Source: Alphaproteobacteria bacterium (GTDB lineage: Bacteria > Pseudomonadota > Alphaproteobacteria > Rhizobiales > Aestuariivirgaceae). From it: a DNA stretch of 11,999 nt. The notes beneath the pieces are model-generated. The model was not told where the DNA came from, searched no databases, and saw only the letters and a list, made by a program, of their open reading frames with translations. The translations under genes were made by a program, and so were the position numbers. The stretch lies in NCBI GenBank assembly GCA_024639035.1, contig JAHEJE010000048.1:1-11999 (forward strand), in the 5' to 3' direction. Below are positions 9,006 to 11,999 of this stretch, piece after piece (position 1 is the first letter of the stretch; each line of letters starts with the position of its first letter).

Positions 9006-9021
9006 GCCGGGTTTTCCCGGC
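9006..9021 (+). promoter_or_regulatory. Perfect 6-bp hairpin just before the RidA-like ribosome binding site
   Basis: GCCGGG-TTTT-CCCGGC is a perfect stem with a four-base loop, ending 7 nt before the GAGG ribosome binding sequence at 9029-9032. No T-tract follows, so it is not a standard terminator. It could modulate translation or stabilise the 5' end of the RidA-like message (inference), or be chance in GC-rich DNA. Confidence 0.3.
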
Positions 9022-9039
9022 CAACCGTGAGGTTTCGCG

Positions 9040-9432
9040 ATGTTCCGTTATATCGAGAGCAAAGACGCCCCGCCGCCGTTCTCCAACTACAGCCAGGCGG
9101 TTGCCGTGCCCGGCGGGTATCGACACCTGGCGGTTTCCGGTCAGGTCGGCGTCGATATCAACGGCAACCTTGCCGCCGATGAACGCGCCCAGCATGAGCA
9201 GACATGGCTCAACATCCTGGCAATCCTCGCCAGCGACGGGCTCGGTCCGCAGGACATCGTGGAGGTCACTGCATATGTGACCGCACCGAGCGGTGTGCCG
9301 ATCTACCGTGAAATTCGCGATCGCATGCTCAACGGCGCCAAGCCGGCATCGACCCTGCTGATTGTGAGCGGACTTGCCGATCCGGCCTGGCAGGTGGAGA
9401 TATCCGTGCGCGCCGCCCAGAAAATCGACTGA
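9040..9432 (+). CDS. RidA/YjgF-family protein lacking the catalytic arginine
   Basis: A 130-residue protein of the RidA (YjgF/YER057c/UK114) superfamily, normally a homotrimer. Landmarks are FSNYSQAV (14-21), the SGQVGVD strand (33-39), DIVEVTAYVT (72-81) and the C-terminal VEISVRAAQ (119-127) with Glu120. Genuine RidA enzymes, which hydrolyse reactive enamine/imine intermediates from PLP enzymes, carry Arg105 (E. coli) in the motif PARS. Here the motif reads PAST (102-105), with Ser104 in place of the arginine, so it should not be an imine deaminase. It most likely belongs to one of the arginine-less Rid subgroups, whose functions are mostly unknown. The ATG has GAGG 7 nt upstream. The next gene starts 8 nt after the stop, so the two are probably co-transcribed. 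Its promoter may share the SOS-controlled region with ssb. Confidence 0.9.
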   Translation: MFRYIESKDAPPPFSNYSQAVAVPGGYRHLAVSGQVGVDINGNLAADERAQHEQTWLNILAILASDGLGPQDIVEVTAYVTAPSGVPIYREIRDRMLNGAKPASTLLIVSGLADPAWQVEISVRAAQKID

Positions 9433-9440
9433 CTAAACAC

Positions 9441-9812
9441 ATGGCAGACACTTTCGATTGCCAACGCTGTCCGGGCTATTGCTGCGCCTACCCTGTTATT
9501 GTGGTCACCAAACGAGATGTCGAGCGTATCGCTCGTCATCTAGAGATCACCCCGCAAGACGCCGAGAGCCGTTACTGCCGTGCCGCCCATGGCTACAAGC
9601 GGATACTGAAACGTCAGGACGATGAACACTTCGGCCGCATTTGCGCCCTGTTCGATACCGAAACCCGGACCTGCACGATCTACAAGGCCCGACCGGCGAC
9701 ATGCCGCGATTATCCTGGCGAGCGCTGCGGATACTGGGATTTCCTGACCTTTGAGCGCGATGGCCAGCAAGACGAGGACTACATCTCGACGACCTGGCAC
9801 AAGGAAGACTGA
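9441..9812 (+). CDS. YkgJ-type cysteine-cluster protein
   Basis: A small cytoplasmic protein (123 residues) with the metal-binding cysteine pattern of the YkgJ/UPF0153 family, predicted to bind zinc or iron; the biological role of this family is not established. Nine cysteines are present: Cys7 and Cys10, the doublet Cys14-Cys15, Cys46, Cys68, and then Cys78, Cys88 and Cys96 in CTIYKARPATCRDYPGERC. The N-terminal CxxCxxxCC and the C-terminal RPxxCRxYP are diagnostic. No clear ribosome binding site is seen before the ATG, so it probably relies on translation of the RidA-like gene 8 nt upstream. It converges on recQ, with 17 nt between stop codons and no T-tailed terminator in the gap. Confidence is high for the family and low for any function. 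Confidence 0.87.
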   Translation: MADTFDCQRCPGYCCAYPVIVVTKRDVERIARHLEITPQDAESRYCRAAHGYKRILKRQDDEHFGRICALFDTETRTCTIYKARPATCRDYPGERCGYWDFLTFERDGQQDEDYISTTWHKED

Positions 9813-9829
9813 CGCGACCGGCCAGTGCT

Positions 9830-11659
9830 TCACGCACCGGCGCGAATCTCGGCGATGAAAATATCGGCAAACTGTTCGAGTTTCTTGGCCCCGACACCGT
9901 GGATCTGGGAGAACGATAGATGATCCTGCGGGCACTGCGCTGCCAGTTCGATCAGCGTGCGGTCGGGGAAAATGACGTAAGCCGGCACGTTGCGCTCGCT
10001 GGCAAGTTGCAGGCGAAGCGCCTTGAGGCGTTGCAGCAGGTCGTGGCCGGTTTCATCGAGCGGCGTCGGCTGCGGGGCCGTCGAAGACTCGGTCCTGGAC
10101 TTGGCTCGTGGGGGCCTTTCCCGCTTGACCGTCTCCGGCCGATAGTGAAAATCAACCTTGCCCTTCAACAGATCGACACCCTTTTCGGTGATCGTCAGGC
10201 CGCCATACCCCTTGATGTCGATCTGCAGAAAATCCGCCGCAACAAGCTGGCGGATCAATGACTGCCATTCGGATTTCTTGCGCTCGGCTCCAACGCCGAA
10301 GGTCGGCAATCGGTTGTGCATCGCCTTGGTCACCTTGTCGGTCGCATTGCCGCGCAGGACATCTACGATGTGGGCAACGCCGTAGCGCTGGCCTGTGCGA
10401 TAGACCGCCGACAGCGCCTTTTGTCCTTCCTGAGTGCCGTCGGCCAAAGCGACCGGGTCACGGCAGATGTCGCAGTTGCCGCATGGTTCCGCGGCTTCGC
10501 TGAAATACTTGAGCAGCGCGACCCGCCGGCAGGTCGGGCTTTCGCAATACGCCAGCAAGGCATCGAGACGCTTGTGCTCGCGACGCTTGTGTTCTTCTGA
10601 GGCATTGGCCTCATCGATGAACACCCGGCGCATGCGCATGTCGTTCATGCCGTACAGCATGATGGCGCTGGCCGGGTCGCCGTCGCGGCCGGCGCGGCCG
10701 AATTCCTGGTAATAGGCTTCGATGCTGCCGGGCATGTCGACATGGATGACGAAGCGGACATCCGGCTTGTCGATCCCCATGCCGAAGGCGATGGTCGCGA
10801 CCATGATCAACCCCGGCTCTGTCATGAAGGCGTTTTGATTGGCGTCGCGGCGGGCCTTTTCCATGCCGGCGTGGTAAGGCAATGCGCGCAGACCGAGCCC
10901 GTTCAGCATGGCGGCGGTTTCATCCGTCTTCTTGCGCGACAGGCAATAGACAATGCCGCTGTCGCCCTGGTGTTTGGCGAGCAGGGCCTGCAACTGGCGC
11001 TTCCAGTTCGATTTGGCCGTCACCGCCAGGCTGATGTTCGGCCGGTCGAAGCCGTGCACGACGGTTTCCGCCGCACCGCCAAACAACCGTGCCACGATAT
11101 CCTCGCGGGTGACCTCGTCAGCGGTGGCGGTAAAGGCGGAAATGGGAATGCCCGGAAACCGGGCACGCAACTGCTCCAGAGCCTGGTATTCCGGGCGGAA
11201 CGATGCCCCCCACTGCGAAATGCAGTGCGCTTCATCGACAACGAACATCGACAGATCGACATGCTCGAGCGCTTCGAGGGTTTGTTCGCGCATCAGTCGT
11301 TCCGGCGAGACATAGAGCAGCTTGATGTCGCCCTGGCGCACCTGCTCCCAGGTCTCGGCATTTTCGAAGCTTTCGCGGGCGGAATTGATCGTGCCGGCCG
11401 GGGCACCGAGCAATTGCAGGCCGGCGACCTGGTCATGCATCAGGGCAACCAGCGGCGATACGACGACGGTGACGCCAGGCTTCAGCAACGCCGGGATCTG
11501 AAAGCAAAGCGACTTTCCCGAGCCGGTCGGCATGACGGCAAGCACGTTGCAGTCGGCCATCAGCGAGGAAATGATGTGCTCCTGGCCGTCACGAAACGTG
11601 TCGTAGCCGAAAACCTCCTTGAGGACCTTGTAATGATCTGTGGCGGGCGGCATCGGCAC
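9830..11659 (-). CDS. recQ: ATP-dependent DNA helicase RecQ
   Basis: A 3'-5' superfamily 2 helicase acting in recombination and in repair of stalled forks. The 609 residues have the complete RecQ layout. The helicase core carries Walker A PTGSGKS (44-50), Walker B VDEAH (141-145), motif III SAFTATA (174-180) and the motif VI region QEFGRAGRDG (318-327). A zinc site follows (Cys377, Cys393, Cys396, Cys399), then a winged-helix RQC domain (about 410-510), a Lys/Arg/Ser/Pro linker (511-535) and an HRDC domain (538-607). In the aromatic-rich loop, QWGASFRPEY (149-158) replaces the HD of E. coli QWGHDFRPEY with AS. The start is taken as GTG at 11659, 6 nt after the dehydrogenase stop with AAGAAGG about 11 nt upstream. 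An ATG two codons later (11653) is equally possible. It is probably co-transcribed with the dehydrogenase. Confidence 0.97.
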   Translation of the reverse strand: MPMPPATDHYKVLKEVFGYDTFRDGQEHIISSLMADCNVLAVMPTGSGKSLCFQIPALLKPGVTVVVSPLVALMHDQVAGLQLLGAPAGTINSARESFENAETWEQVRQGDIKLLYVSPERLMREQTLEALEHVDLSMFVVDEAHCISQWGASFRPEYQALEQLRARFPGIPISAFTATADEVTREDIVARLFGGAAETVVHGFDRPNISLAVTAKSNWKRQLQALLAKHQGDSGIVYCLSRKKTDETAAMLNGLGLRALPYHAGMEKARRDANQNAFMTEPGLIMVATIAFGMGIDKPDVRFVIHVDMPGSIEAYYQEFGRAGRDGDPASAIMLYGMNDMRMRRVFIDEANASEEHKRREHKRLDALLAYCESPTCRRVALLKYFSEAAEPCGNCDICRDPVALADGTQEGQKALSAVYRTGQRYGVAHIVDVLRGNATDKVTKAMHNRLPTFGVGAERKKSEWQSLIRQLVAADFLQIDIKGYGGLTITEKGVDLLKGKVDFHYRPETVKRERPPRAKSRTESSTAPQPTPLDETGHDLLQRLKALRLQLASERNVPAYVIFPDRTLIELAAQCPQDHLSFSQIHGVGAKKLEQFADIFIAEIRAGA

Positions 11660-11665
11660 CCGCGA

Positions 11666-11999
11666 TCAGGCCTTCTTGCCCTTGCCGGCGGCAATAGCGT
11701 CAAGAACCGGATCGAGCGCGGTGCCGGGGATGTTCAGCGACCAGCCGCCATCGACCGGGATCACCGCACCGGACACGTAGGAGGCCATTTGCGAACCGAG
11801 AAACAGGCAGATCGACGCCATGTCGTCCTTGGTGCCGACACGCTTGAGCGGCACCGAGGCGACGACGTGGTCCATCGTCTGGGCGGTCGGGGCCAGCCGG
11901 CGCATGCCTTCGGTATCCTCGATCGGGCCGGGAATGACCGAATTGATCCGTATACCATGCGGACCCCACTCCAGGGCCAGGGTCCGGGTCACCATGTCG
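11666..11999 (-). CDS. Short-chain dehydrogenase/reductase, 2,4-dienoyl-CoA reductase-like, 5' end cut off
   Basis: The C-terminal 110 residues of an SDR-family oxidoreductase; the Rossmann nucleotide-binding N-terminus and the catalytic Tyr-xxx-Lys lie beyond the right edge. The visible part has the conserved TRTLALEWGPHGIRINSVIPGPI stretch that follows the active-site helix, in which PGPI lines the cofactor, and the C-terminal YVSGAVIPVDGGW. The sequence PGPIEDTEGMRRLAP closely resembles peroxisomal-type 2,4-dienoyl-CoA reductases and their bacterial relatives, so a role in degrading unsaturated fatty acids with NADPH is the best guess; other SDR substrates remain possible. The tail is lysine-rich (GKGKKA). 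The internal ATG at 11995 is not the true start, because the frame continues upstream with an aspartate codon. The stop lies 6 nt before recQ. Confidence 0.88.
   Translation of the reverse strand, partial: DMVTRTLALEWGPHGIRINSVIPGPIEDTEGMRRLAPTAQTMDHVVASVPLKRVGTKDDMASICLFLGSQMASYVSGAVIPVDGGWSLNIPGTALDPVLDAIAAGKGKKA

Noticed and set aside
8839..9195. N-terminal extension of SSB by about 119 residues
   Set aside because: The frame is open, but the sequence has no SSB character. The family N-terminus and a good ribosome binding site support the start at 8838, and the extension would run into the RidA-like gene.
9818..9840. Possible bidirectional terminator between the convergent YkgJ-type and recQ genes
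   Set aside because: Only a 4-bp GTGC/GCAC stem with flanking CCGG repeats is present and there is no T-tract on either strand.
11666..11995. A complete 109-residue dehydrogenase starting at the ATG at 11995
   Set aside because: The protein would lack the nucleotide-binding half and catalytic residues, and the frame remains open to the window edge, so it is a gene cut by the window.

Overview
The window looks like the chromosome of an alphaproteobacterium, most likely of the order Hyphomicrobiales (Rhizobiales). The base composition is GC-rich. The gene order gyrA, coaD, two cyclophilins, queA, tgt, with ssb upstream of gyrA, is one I recognise from that group. A GTTC-N7-GTTC LexA box and GANTC (CcrM-type) sites in promoter regions also fit. 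No mobile element, CRISPR array, rRNA or tRNA is visible, and nearly all of the window is housekeeping sequence.

Layout, left to right. Positions 1-6883 hold one compact run of seven minus-strand genes, transcribed gyrA, LysE/RhtB exporter, coaD, periplasmic cyclophilin, cytoplasmic cyclophilin, queA, tgt (cut by the left edge). Junctions overlap or are separated by less than 50 nt, so this is probably one operon driven from a promoter near 7000. It joins DNA topology, coenzyme A synthesis, proline isomerisation and two steps of the tRNA queuosine pathway (Tgt inserts preQ1, QueA then modifies it). The exporter between gyrA and coaD is the unusual member. Start codons are often non-ATG: gyrA, the cytoplasmic cyclophilin and queA read TTG, and the exporter and recQ read GTG.

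Positions 7096-7927 hold two small minus-strand genes for exported proteins of unknown function, one histidine-rich and one small and basic. They lie between ssb and gyrA. A 428-nt gene-free stretch (7928-8355) follows, with a possible ssb terminator at one end and a dense set of palindromes at the other.

Positions 8356-9812 hold ssb (minus) and, divergently, a RidA-like gene followed by a cysteine-rich YkgJ-type gene (plus). The 201-nt divergent region contains an exact alphaproteobacterial SOS box overlapping a plausible ssb promoter. The RidA-like protein lacks the arginine needed for imine deaminase activity.

Positions 9830-11999 hold recQ and, directly upstream in its own transcriptional direction, the C-terminal part of a short-chain dehydrogenase resembling 2,4-dienoyl-CoA reductases, cut by the right edge. 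Both are on the minus strand.

I found no obviously new multi-gene system. The best leads are the SOS box beside ssb, the palindrome cluster at 7987-8087 with its small exported protein, the His-rich exported protein, the RidA/YkgJ pair, and the exporter placed inside the gyrA-coaD operon.
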